From: Mesoflavibacter profundi
GTDB taxonomy: Bacteria > Bacteroidota > Bacteroidia > Flavobacteriales > Flavobacteriaceae
Length of the DNA: 64,000 nt
Reading direction: 5' to 3'
Assembly: GCF_014764305.1 (NCBI RefSeq)
Contig: NZ_CP061703.1
Location: forward strand, 2,647,501 to 2,711,500
Shown here: one piece after another, positions 1 to 10,600 of the stretch
Position numbering within the stretch: position 1 is the first letter of the stretch
How the letters are laid out: each line of letters begins with the position of its first letter
Translations under genes and position numbers: made by a program
The notes under the pieces: generated by a model
Database searches by the model: none
Told to the model about the DNA's origin: nothing
The model's input: the letters and a program-made list of their open reading frames with translations, nothing else

Positions 1-382
1 ATTAAAACAAGGCTTTGATGTGCCTAATAGTAACGGGCAATTAATACAAAATACAACAGTTACATTACCGCCAGAATCACCAAAAAGCTATGCTTTTTGT
101 AGCGACACTGCATATACAGAAGCCATTTTACCAATAATAAATAATGCTACAACATTATATCACGAGTCTACTTTTTTAGAACAACACAGTAAATTAGCAA
201 ATCCAACAAAGCATAGTACTGCAAAACAAGCAGCAACCATAGCAAAGCTAGCCAATGTGCAACAACTTATTTTAGGGCATTACTCTACCAGATATCATGA
301 TTTAAATCAATTTAAAATAGAAGCAGAAACTATCTTTGAAAATGTACATTTAGCTAAAGATGGTAAAGTATTTCAATTTTAA
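1..382 (+). CDS. rnz: Ribonuclease Z, C-terminal part (5' end outside the window)
   Basis: This is the last ~126 residues of the metallo-beta-lactamase-fold tRNA 3'-processing endonuclease. The reading frame is open back to base 2, so the gene begins before the window. Visible family motifs are YAFCSDTAYTE, which includes a metal-ligand Asp, YHESTF (the HEST loop), HSTAKQAA and LGHYSTRY with the last metal-binding His. Bacterial RNase Z is about 300 residues, so more than half is missing here. It is followed after 61 bp by pdxH on the same strand. The identification rests on several family motifs in the correct order. Confidence 0.93.
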   Translation, partial: LKQGFDVPNSNGQLIQNTTVTLPPESPKSYAFCSDTAYTEAILPIINNATTLYHESTFLEQHSKLANPTKHSTAKQAATIAKLANVQQLILGHYSTRYHDLNQFKIEAETIFENVHLAKDGKVFQF

Positions 383-443
383 ATAAAATACATCCGCTTA
401 AAATTTCATATTTAAACCTTAAATTTACACTTAAATTAAATTT

Positions 444-1091
444 ATGGAAAAAGATTTAAGCAACTACCGTAAATCCTACGAAAAAGGAGAATTACTATTA
501 GAACAAACACCAGAAAATCCATTAGAATTATTTAGAAACTGGTTTAATGAAGTAGATCAACACTTTCCAGAGGATGAGACCAATGCAATGACAATTTCTA
601 CAATTGGAATAGATGGATTTCCTAAAAATAGAGTAGTACTACTTAAAAAATTCACTTTTGAAGGCTTTATTTTTTACACTAATTATTTAAGTGAAAAAGG
701 TAAAGCAATAGAACATAATCCTAACGTTTGTTTATCCTTCTTCTGGCATGGCGCAGAACGACAGATTATTATTAAAGGAAAAGCCGAAAAAATAGCTGCA
801 AATTTAAGTGATGGTTATTTTGAGTCTAGACCAAAAGGAAGCCAGTTAGGAGCAATTGCATCTAACCAAAGTGAAGTGATACCAAACAGGCAATTTCTAG
901 AAGATAAATTAAAAGCTTTAGAAAAAGAGTATACGTCTAAAGAAATTGTACGACCAGAATTTTGGGGCGGATATATGGTTAAACCAATTTCAATAGAATT
1001 TTGGCAAGGAAGACCTAATAGATTACATGATAGAATATTGTATACTTTAGAAGAAGATTTAAACTGGGATAAAAACCGTTTATCGCCATAA
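444..1091 (+). CDS. pdxH: Pyridoxamine 5'-phosphate oxidase
   Basis: FMN-dependent oxidase that converts pyridoxine/pyridoxamine 5'-phosphate to pyridoxal 5'-phosphate in the cytoplasm (B6 salvage and synthesis). The 215-residue length is standard. Visible motifs are NRVVLLK and an FYTNYLSEKG FMN-binding region near residues 65-90, ending in the C-terminal signature FWQGRPNRLHDR that contacts FMN and substrate. The ATG at 444 is the first in-frame start and lies 61 bp after the rnz stop, so co-transcription with rnz is possible. No strong ribosome-binding site is visible, which is usual in this phylum. Confidence 0.96.
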   Translation: MEKDLSNYRKSYEKGELLLEQTPENPLELFRNWFNEVDQHFPEDETNAMTISTIGIDGFPKNRVVLLKKFTFEGFIFYTNYLSEKGKAIEHNPNVCLSFFWHGAERQIIIKGKAEKIAANLSDGYFESRPKGSQLGAIASNQSEVIPNRQFLEDKLKALEKEYTSKEIVRPEFWGGYMVKPISIEFWQGRPNRLHDRILYTLEEDLNWDKNRLSP

Positions 1092-1247
1092 AAACATCGA
1101 CGAAATACAATATATTTTTGCATTTCATCGATAAAGTGTAAAATGAAACGTTAAAATGCGTGTTTTTAATCGATTTTAACATTTCTTTAACATATAAGCC
1201 GAATAACACTTTATATTTTAGTGACACCAAATCATAAGTCCTATAAT

Positions 1248-1742
1248 ATGAAGCTGACAATCAACCTACTAGCGATACTTTTTTTTACTGTATCATTTAC
1301 TTCTTGTAGTACAGATACTATAGATGAAGATGTTAATGTTTCTAACGAAAATGTTATAATTCCTGAAGCAAAAGCTATTGAAATTGAAATACTTGAGCTT
1401 ATTAATCAATATCGTATAAGCGAAGGTTTAAATGCGTTAGGAAGCATAGATGTAATTAAAGGACAAGCTTATTCTCATACTGGTTATATGATAGAAGTAA
1501 ACGATGTTAATCACGATTACTTTCATAGCAGAAAAGCGTATTTAGAAGCAAATGCAAATGCAATTAGTGTTTCAGAGAATGTTGCTTATGGTTTTACAAA
1601 CGCACAATCTGTAGTTAATGCTTGGCTTAATAGTAGTGGACATAAGCAAAACATAGAAGGAGATTTTACACATTTTGAAATTTCAGCAGAAAAAGACGAA
1701 AATAATAAATGGTATTTTACAAATATCTTTATAAAAAAATAA
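1248..1742 (+). CDS. CAP-domain (SCP/PR1-like) lipoprotein
   Basis: A 164-residue exported lipoprotein. The chosen start is the ATG at 1248; an in-frame GTG 27 bp upstream would put nine polar residues ahead of the signal peptide. Residues 1-21 form a lipoprotein signal with lipobox FTSC. From about residue 45 there is one CAP domain: LELINQYRISEGL, then SHTGYM, DYFHSR, SENVAYG and NAWLNSSGHKQNI, which are the family's conserved His/Glu motifs. CAP proteins are secreted and of varied function, so no substrate is assigned. It is convergent with the OmpA-like gene and shares the hairpin terminator at 1761-1794. Confidence 0.85.
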   Translation: MKLTINLLAILFFTVSFTSCSTDTIDEDVNVSNENVIIPEAKAIEIEILELINQYRISEGLNALGSIDVIKGQAYSHTGYMIEVNDVNHDYFHSRKAYLEANANAISVSENVAYGFTNAQSVVNAWLNSSGHKQNIEGDFTHFEISAEKDENNKWYFTNIFIKK

Positions 1743-1760
1743 CTTAACTAAACTCAACTA

Positions 1761-1794
1761 AAAAAGCCTTTCATATTTTTTGAAAGGCTTTTTT
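1761..1794. terminator. Bidirectional rho-independent terminator
   Basis: A perfect inverted repeat AAAAAGCCTTTCA / TGAAAGGCTTTTT with a 7-nt loop, flanked by A-tract and T-tract. It sits between the convergent CAP lipoprotein gene (stop at 1742) and the end of the adhesin operon (stop at 1798) and can serve both. Confidence 0.85.
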
Positions 1795-1797
1795 ATT

Positions 1798-3732
1798 TTA
1801 ATGATATGCGTTAGTTATTATAAATTTAGATCTCCTATTTTCTTCGTGTTCTTGGTCTGTACATTTAACACCGTTTGTACATTTATTTAGTATTTGAGTT
1901 TCACCATAACCAATTGCGCTTTGAACACGTTCTGTAGCTATTCCTCTAGAGAATAAATAATCTCTTGTAGATTTTGCTCTTCTATCCGATAGTTTTAGGT
2001 TATAAGCATCTCTACCACGACTATCTGTATGAGATTCTATTTTAATTATCATTCTTGGATGTTCTCTCATTACAGCTACTATATTTTCTAACTCGTAAGC
2101 AGCATCTGGTCTAATGTTAGATTTGTCGTAATCAAAATAAATTGGATTAATTACAATTTCGTTATCTATAATTAAAGGTTTTAAAAATAAATTAATTTCT
2201 GTGGTATCGTTATTATTTGGTGTTGTCTTAAATTCTTTTTTATCAGGTCTATAAACAACTCTTTCGGCTAAAACAGTATAGGTTTTATCACAGCCTATTT
2301 TAAATTCATAATATCCATCTGTATCTGTTAGGTAACGTTCTAAAACTTTACCATTCTCGTCAATAACTACCACATTAACTTTAGATAATGTTTCATTAGT
2401 TAATTCGTCTCTTACAATACCCTTTACGGTTTGCTCACAAATAAATTTTCCAAATGCATAAATATCGTCTCCGCCTTGTCCGCCTTCTCTGTTTGAAGAA
2501 AAATAGCCTGTATTTGTTTCAGTATCAATAAAAAAACAAAAATCATCAAACGGACTGTTGTAAGGCGCTCCTAAATTTTTGACTTCAATTTTATCTTGAT
2601 TTTTCTTTAAAATGTTACTTTCAAAAATGTCTAATAAACCTAAGTTTATATTGGCATCACTAGAAAAATATAAGGTTGAATCTTTAGCAATAAACGGGAA
2701 TTTTTCATTACCTTCTGTATTTATCTTTGGTCCTAAATTTTTTGGTTCACCAAAAGTTCCATCTTCATTTATAGAAACTTTATACAGGTCTGTTTGTCCA
2801 TAACCACCTTCCATATCAGATACAAAAAACAAAGTTTTATTATCTGGACTTAAAGCTGGTGCACCACAAGAATATCCATCGTTATTAAAAGGTAATTCAG
2901 TAATATTGGTCCACTTATTTTCCTTTTTTGTTGCTCGGTAAATTTTTAAGTTAGATGTACCTTCTTTATTATATCTACGCTTATCTTTTTTATTAACGTT
3001 ATTCCTTGTAAAATACATGGTTTGACCATCGTTAGTTATTGTTACTAAACCTTCGTGGTCGTTTGGTGTATTAATATCAGAATTTAATTTTTCGGCTTTA
3101 CTATATAATAAGCTATCGTTATCTCTAGTTGTTGTAGATTCAAAAATGTTTAAAAACGGTTCTTGGTTCCACTCGTAAAGTTCTTTTTTATCAGTAATCG
3201 AATCTTTTACCCAAGTAGAGTAGAAGTAAAGCTTATCTTTAAATGCATAACCACCAAAATCTGAATATTTAGTGTTTAATGGTATGTTTTTTACATTCAC
3301 ATAAACTTTTTCTGTATTTGTAAGGGAATTATAAGTATCTAAATTAAAGTTGTCTATATCTTTAATTCTCTTATCTTTTTTATTCTTAGCGTTAAATTGT
3401 TTTAGGTAAGCGTTAGCCTCTTCATATTTTTTTTGATTTCGTAACGTTTGAATGTACTTATAAATGTATTCTGAGTCTATTTCTGGATATTTATTTATCG
3501 CTTTATTATACCAAAGTGCTGCTTGATCTATTTTACTAACATTAAAGTAGCAGTCACCTAATCTTGATAAAATATGTAGTGTACTATCTTCTTTTTTAAG
3601 TGCTTCTTTATATAATTCGGCTGCTTTTTCGTAATTATAATCTCTAAAAAAATTATCGGCAACTTTAGTTTGTGCAGATATATTTTGAATTAAAAATAAT
3701 ATTAAAATATATGGTAAATAATTTAGTTTCAT
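1798..3732 (-). CDS. OmpA-family outer-membrane protein with TPR, PD40 propeller and CarboxypepD_reg regions (PorE-like)
   Basis: A 644-residue envelope protein with signal peptide (residues 1-20, ending SAQ). Domain order: TPR-like helices (~25-115), beta-propeller/PD40-type segments such as LSPDNKTLFFVSDMEGG (~220-425), a carboxypeptidase-regulatory-like domain (~430-510, VKGIVRDELTNETLSKV), then a C-terminal OmpA peptidoglycan-binding domain (~525-640) with FDYDKSNIRPDA, ESHTDSRG and LSDRRAKS. This TPR-propeller-CRD-OmpA architecture matches PorE-type proteins that couple type IX secretion components to peptidoglycan. It is the third gene of the adhesin operon, 2 bp after the SprF-like gene. 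I infer that it anchors or supports export of the adhesin; its specific role in this operon is not shown by the sequence. Confidence 0.9.
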   Translation of the reverse strand: MKLNYLPYILILFLIQNISAQTKVADNFFRDYNYEKAAELYKEALKKEDSTLHILSRLGDCYFNVSKIDQAALWYNKAINKYPEIDSEYIYKYIQTLRNQKKYEEANAYLKQFNAKNKKDKRIKDIDNFNLDTYNSLTNTEKVYVNVKNIPLNTKYSDFGGYAFKDKLYFYSTWVKDSITDKKELYEWNQEPFLNIFESTTTRDNDSLLYSKAEKLNSDINTPNDHEGLVTITNDGQTMYFTRNNVNKKDKRRYNKEGTSNLKIYRATKKENKWTNITELPFNNDGYSCGAPALSPDNKTLFFVSDMEGGYGQTDLYKVSINEDGTFGEPKNLGPKINTEGNEKFPFIAKDSTLYFSSDANINLGLLDIFESNILKKNQDKIEVKNLGAPYNSPFDDFCFFIDTETNTGYFSSNREGGQGGDDIYAFGKFICEQTVKGIVRDELTNETLSKVNVVVIDENGKVLERYLTDTDGYYEFKIGCDKTYTVLAERVVYRPDKKEFKTTPNNNDTTEINLFLKPLIIDNEIVINPIYFDYDKSNIRPDAAYELENIVAVMREHPRMIIKIESHTDSRGRDAYNLKLSDRRAKSTRDYLFSRGIATERVQSAIGYGETQILNKCTNGVKCTDQEHEENRRSKFIITNAYH

Positions 3733-3734
3733 GT

Positions 3735-4682
3735 TTAGAAATATCTAGGTGATTTAACACGTCTTGTAGGTTTAAAAACTTCAAACATTAACACTATTTC
3801 GTGCGTTCCTCCAGTGTAAGGTCTTAAATCTGTAATGTAATGCTCGTAGGCATAACCAATTCTCATTTGAGGTGAAATTTGAAAATCTGCCAATGCGCCT
3901 ATTGTAGAAGTATCTTCGTTGTATCTATAACTTCCACCAATCCAAAACTTTTCATAGAATAATAAATGAGCACTAAGGTCAAATGTTATTGGTGCACCAT
4001 TTGTAAATTTTACAACTGTGGAAGGTTTAAGCTTTGTGTTTTCTCCTAAGTCTACAACGTAACCAGCAGTAAAGTAATAGGCTACACGTTCTAACGCTTT
4101 ATATTCTATATTTGGATCTAAAGCAGATTCGTTATAATCTGTTTTTAAGATTCTTGGAGCAGATAAACCAACGTACCATTTGTTTTGATGTAAGTAAGCT
4201 CCAACACCAAAATTAGGATTCCATCTATTTGTGAAATTACTAAAAAACGGATCTTCAGCAACACTTTCATCATTTAAAAAGCCTTCTCTATCTAAATTAT
4301 AATGAATAAATCCAGCGCTTAAACCTAAACCAAGTTTAGTTTTTTCAGAAACTTGTATTGTGTAAGAAAAAGCACCATTTAAATAGACAAAGTTTTCATA
4401 ACCCAATTCATCATTAATCACAGTTGCTCCTAATCCAATTTTTTCATTTCTTAAAGGCGAATGTACAGATAGCGTAGAAGTTGTTGGCGCACCAGCTAAT
4501 CCAACCCATTGACTTCTATGTAAACCAACTACACTTAATGTTTCTCTACTTCCTGCATATGCTGGATTTATAGAAATTGTATTAAACATATACTGTGTAA
4601 ATTGTGGTAATTGTTGTGCTTCAACTTGTAAAAAATTAAGTAGTAGCAATAGAACAATACAATATTTTGATATTTTTTTCAT
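3735..4682 (-). CDS. PorP/SprF-family type IX secretion membrane protein
   Basis: A 315-residue outer-membrane beta-barrel protein with a signal peptide (residues 1-22, ending VEAQ). The opening QLPQFTQYMFNTISINPAYAGSRE is the hallmark of the PorP/SprF family, followed by alternating aromatic strands, RSQWVGLAGAPTT and a barrel-like C-terminus ending at an aromatic residue. In Flavobacterium johnsoniae SprF is needed for surface delivery of the adjacent giant adhesin SprB. Here it lies 11 bp after a giant adhesin gene and 2 bp before the OmpA-family gene, the same arrangement. I infer that it is the dedicated export or attachment partner of the 4360-residue adhesin. Confidence 0.93.
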   Translation of the reverse strand: MKKISKYCIVLLLLLNFLQVEAQQLPQFTQYMFNTISINPAYAGSRETLSVVGLHRSQWVGLAGAPTTSTLSVHSPLRNEKIGLGATVINDELGYENFVYLNGAFSYTIQVSEKTKLGLGLSAGFIHYNLDREGFLNDESVAEDPFFSNFTNRWNPNFGVGAYLHQNKWYVGLSAPRILKTDYNESALDPNIEYKALERVAYYFTAGYVVDLGENTKLKPSTVVKFTNGAPITFDLSAHLLFYEKFWIGGSYRYNEDTSTIGALADFQISPQMRIGYAYEHYITDLRPYTGGTHEIVLMFEVFKPTRRVKSPRYF

Positions 4683-4693
4683 TTAAAATCTAA

Positions 4694-7600
4694 TTATTTT
4701 GTACCTAAATAAATTGGACCAGCAATTGGTTTTAATCCACTGTTTTTAAGTACTACTACATAATAATAGGTTCCGTTAGGTAATCTACCAGCATTACCTA
4801 TAGATGAGTTTGGTGATATACCGCTCCAATCATTTTGATAATCGTTAGATTGGTAAACTATGTCTCCAAATCTATTAAATAATTTGAGTTCAACAATATA
4901 ACCGCAATCTACAGCTCCGGTTACTCTAAATGTCTCGTTAAATCCATCTCCATTTGGTGTTACCGCTTTAGATATTTTTATTCTATCTAATCCGCAAGGT
5001 AATACAACACATTCGTCATTAATGTTTAAAGTCAATTCTATCGTATTGTAACATCCATTTTCATTTACTGTTGTATAAGTAAATAAATAATCACCTAATT
5101 CTACTTCTAAAGGATCAAATATTCCATTTACTATTTCTATACCATCGGTTACAACATTCCATTCTAAAGTATCATCAATACCTGCTGGTAAAAATTGGTA
5201 TAAGTCAATTTCTCCATCTTCAAAACATCTAGTTTCATAAATTTCTTCAATGTAATTTTCTGTAGTTACATTTATAGTATGAGAAATTTGAGTTTCATTT
5301 CCACAGTCGTCTATCGCAACCCAATTCCAGGTAATTGTATAATTATCTTCATTTCCAGTAAAAGTTGAAATTTCTTCAAACGAAATAGAAATATCTTGAG
5401 CAGAACAGTTGTCAATAAAATCAAGTGTCGGAATTTCAGGAATTTCAGAACATGTTACTGAATTTGGTAAGTTTAATTGAGAACTTAATTCAGGACCAGT
5501 CGTATCCGAAAGTGTTAACGTCGCCGAAGTAGATGAACTATTACCACAATCATCACTAACGATATAGTTAACAGTAATGGTACCACCAAGACCACAAGTA
5601 CTTACAAAATTATTAAAGTCGAAATCAGAGGTTACAGTAAAGATATTATCAGCATCACACGCATCCGAAGCACAAGTCTCAAGCGCAGCAATATTAGCCG
5701 CATTCCAATCAGAAGCTAAGGTATTGTTATTAGCACCATCACATTCTAAAGTAGCATCCACAACAGATGTACACGCTGATACATCAGGACCAGTCGTATC
5801 CGAAAGCGTTAATGTCGCCGAAGTAGACGAACTATTACCACAATCATCACTAACCGTATAGTTAACAGTAATGGTACCACCAAGACCACAAGTACTTACA
5901 AAATTATTAAAGTCGAAATCAGAGGTTACAGAAATAGCAGATGAACAGTTATCCGAAGCACAAGTCTCAAGCGCAGCGATATTAGCCGCATTCCAATCAG
6001 AAGCTAAGGTACTGTTGTTAGTTCCATCACATTCTAAAGTAGCATCCACAACAGACGTACACGCCGATACATCAGGACCAGTTGTATCTGAAAGTGTTAA
6101 TGTTGCCGAAGTAGACGAGCTATTTCCACAATCATCACTTACGATATAGTTAACAGTAATGGTACCACCAAGACCACAAGTACTTACAAAATTATTAAAA
6201 TCGAAATCAGAGGTTACAGTAAAGATATTATCAGCATCACACGCATCCGAAGCACAAGTCTCAAGCGCAGCAATATTAGCCGCATTCCAATCAGAAGCTA
6301 AGGTATTGTTATTAGCACCATCACATTCTAAAGTAGCATCCACAACAGATGTACACGCTGATACATCAGGACCAGTCGTATCCGAAAGCGTTAATGTCGC
6401 CGAAGTAGACGAGCTATTTCCACAATCATCACTAACCGTATAGTTAACAGTAATGGTACCACCAAGACCACAAGTACTTACAAAATTATTAAAGTCGAAA
6501 TCAGAGGTTACAGTAAAGATATTATCAGCATCACACGCATCCGAAGCACAAGTCTCAAGCGCAGCAATATTAGCCGCATTCCAATCAGAAGCTAAGGTAT
6601 TGTTATTAGCACCATCACATTCTAAAGTAGCATCCACAACAGATGTACACGCTGATACATCAGGACCAGTCGTATCCGAAAGCGTTAATGTCGCCGAAGT
6701 AGACGAACTATTTCCACAATCATCACTAACCGTATAGTTAACAGTTATGGTACCACCAAGACCACAAGTACTTACAAAATTATTAAAGTCGAAATCAGAG
6801 GTTACAGAAATAGCAGATGAACAGTTATCCGAAGCACAAGTCTCAAGCGCAGCGATATTAGCCGCATTCCAATCAGAAGCTAAGGTACTGTTGTTAGTTC
6901 CATCACATTCTAAAGTCGCATCCACAACAGACGTACACGCCGATACATCAGGACCAGTTGTATCCGAAAGCGTTAATGTTGCCGAAGTAGACGAACTATT
7001 ACCACAATCATCACTAACCGTATAGTTAACAGTAATGGTACCACCAAGACCACAAGAACTCACAAAATTATTAAAATCGAAATCAGACGTCACAGAAATA
7101 GCAGACGAGCAGTTATCCGAAGCACAAGTCTCAAGCGCAGCGATATTAGCCGCATTCCAATCAGAAGCTAAGGTACTGTTGTTAGTTCCATCACATTCTA
7201 AAGTCGCATCCACAACAGACGTACACGCCGATACATCAGGACCAGTTGTATCCGAAAGCGTTAACGTAGCCGAAGTAGACGAGCTATTACCACAATCATC
7301 ACTAACCGTATAGTTAACAGTAATTGTACCACCAAGACCACAAGAACTCACAAAATTATTAAAGTCGAAATCAGAGGTTACAGTAAAGGTATTATCAGCA
7401 TCACACGCATCCGAAGCACAAGTCTCAAGCGCAGCGATATTAGTTGCATTCCAATCAGACGCTAAGGTACTATTATTAGCACCATCACATTCTAAAGTCG
7501 CATCCACAACAGACGTACACGCTGATAAATCAGGACCAGTCGTATCCGAAAGCGTTAATGTTGCAGTAAGCGAGGTTGTGTTACCACACGCATCGGTAGC

Positions 7601-10600
7601 CGTATAAGTTACAGGTAATATACCACCAAGTCCACAAACAGCAGTAGAATCAAAATTATTAAAGTCGTAATTAGAAGAAATAGTAACAGCAATATCATTA
7701 GCACAAGCTTGTAGCATAGCGATATTATCATTATTCCATTGATCAGCAATTAATTGATTATCGTTACCATTACATTCTAAAGTCGCATCATTAACATTAC
7801 ATGTCGATAAATCAGGACCAGATGCATCACCAAAAGTAAGCGTTACAGTAATAGAAGAAGCGTTGTTACAATCGTCAGTAACGGTATAAGTAACCGCAAT
7901 ATTACCACAAGGACCACAAACGGTATTTAAGTTATTAAAGTCATAATCAGAGGTCACAGAAATAGCAGACGAGCAGTTATCCGAAGCACAAGCTTGAAGC
8001 GCAGCAATATTATCACTATTCCATTGATCAGCGATAGTTTGATTATCATTCGCTGTACAGTCAACATTAGTATCCACAACAGACGTACACGCTGATAAGT
8101 CAGGACCAGTTGTATCCGAAAGGGTTAATGTTGCCGAAGTAGACGAACTATTACCACAATCATCACTAATCGTATAGTTAACAGTAATGGTACCACCTAA
8201 ACCACAAGAACTCACAAAATTATTTAAGTCAAAATCAGAGGTTACAGTAAAGGTATTATCAGCATCACACGCATCCGAAGCACAAGTCTCAAGCGCAGCG
8301 ATATTAGCTGCATTCCAATCAGAAGCTAAGGTATTGTTGTTAGCACCATCACATTCTAAAGTAGCATCTACCACAGACGTACACGCCGATACATCAGGAC
8401 CAGTTGTATCCGAAAGGGTTAATGTTGCCGAAGTAGACGAGCTATTACCACAATCATCACTAACCGTATAGTTAACAGTAATTGTACCACCAAGACCACA
8501 AGCACTTACAAAATTATTAAAATCGAAATCAGAGGTTACAGTAAAAGTATTATCAGCATCACACGCATCCGAAGCACAAGTCTCAAGCGCAGCGATATTA
8601 GCCGCATTCCAATCAGAAGCTAAGGTACTGTTATTAGCACCATCACATTCTAAAGTAGCATCTACCACAGACGTACACGCCGATACATCAGGACCAGTCG
8701 TATCCGAAAGTGTTAATGTAGCCGAAGTAGACGAACTATTACCACAATCATCACTAATCGTATAGTTAACAGTAATTGTACCACCAAGACCACAAGCACT
8801 CACAAAATTATTAAAGTCGAAATCAGAGGTTACAGTAAAGGTATTATCAGCATCACACGCATCCGAAGAACAAGTCTCAAGCGCAGCGATATTAGTTGCA
8901 TTCCAATCAGAAGCTAATGTACTGTTGTTAGTCCCATCACATTCTAAAGTAGCATCAACAACAGATGTACACGCCGATACATCAGGACCAGTTGTATCCG
9001 AAAGCGTTAATGTTGCCGAAGTAGACGAACTATTACCACAATCATCACTAACCGTATAGTTAACAGTAATGGTACCACCAAGACCACAAGAACTCACAAA
9101 ATTATTAAAATCGAAATCAGAGGTTACAGAAATAGCAGACGAGCAGTTATCCGAAGTACAAGTCTCAAGCGCAGCGATATTAGTTGCATTCCAATCAGAA
9201 GCTAATGTACTGTTGTTAGTCCCATCACATTCTAAAGTAGTATCTACCACAGACGTACACGCCGATACATCAGGACCAGTTGTATCCGAAAGCGTTAACG
9301 TAGCCGAAGTAGACGAGCTATTACCACAATCATCACTAACCGTATAGTTAACAGTAATCGTACCACCAAGACCACAAGAACTCACAAAATTATTAAAGTC
9401 GAAATCAGAGGTTACGGTAAAGGTATTATCAGCATCACATGCATCCGAAGCACAAGTCTCAAGCGCAGCGATATTAGCCGCATTCCAATCAGAAGCTAGC
9501 GTACTATTATTAGCACCATCACATTCTAAAGTCGCATCCACAACAGACGTACACGCCGATACATCAGGACCAGTTGTATCCGAAAGGGTTAATGTAGCAG
9601 TAAGCGAGGTTGTGTTACCACATGCATCGGTAGCCGTATAAGTTACAGGTAATATACCACCAAGTCCACAAACAGCAGTAGTATCAAAATTATTAAAGTC
9701 GTAATTAGAAGAAATAACCACAGCAATATCATTAGCACAAGCTTGTAGCATAGCGATATTATCATTATTCCATTGATCAGCAATTAATTGATTATCGTTA
9801 CCATTACATTCTAAAGTCGCATCATTAACATTACATGTCGATAAATCAGGACCAGATGCATCACCAAAAGTAAGCGTTACAGTAATAGAAGAAGCGTTGT
9901 TACAATCGTCAGTAACGGTATAAGTAACCGTAATATTACCACAAGGACCACAAACGGTATTTAAGTTATTAAAGTCATAATCAGAGGTCACAGAAATAGC
10001 AGACGAGCAGTTATCCGAAGCACAAGCTTGAAGCGCAGCAATATTATCACTATTCCATTGATCAGCGATAGTTTGATTATCATTAGCTGTACAGTCAACA
10101 TTAGCATCCACAACAGACGTACACGCTGATAAATCAGGACCAGTTGTATCCGAAAGGGTTAATGTTGCCGAAGTAGACGAACTATTACCACAATCATCAC
10201 TAACCATATAGTTAACAGTAATAGTACCACCAAGACCACAAGAACTCACAAAATTATTAAAATCAAAATCAGACGTCACAGAAATAGCAGACGAGCAGTT
10301 ATCCGAAGCACAAGTCTCAAGCGCAGCGATATTAGCCGCATTCCAATCAGAAGCTAAGGTACTGTTGTTAGTCCCATCACATTCTAAAGTAGCATCTACC
10401 ACAGACGTACACGCCGATACATCAGGACCAGTTGTATCCGAAAGTGTTAACGTCGCCGAAGTAGACGAGCTATTACCACAATCATCACTAACCGTATAGT
10501 TAACAGTAATTGTACCACCAAGACCACAAGCACTTACAAAATTATTAAAATCGAAATCAGACGTCACAGAAATAGTAGACGAGCAGTTATCCGAAGCACA

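Noticed and set aside
815-1260. Minus-strand open frames opposite pdxH and its 3' flank
   Set aside because: Shadows of pdxH and intergenic sequence, with no family resemblance and no promoter.
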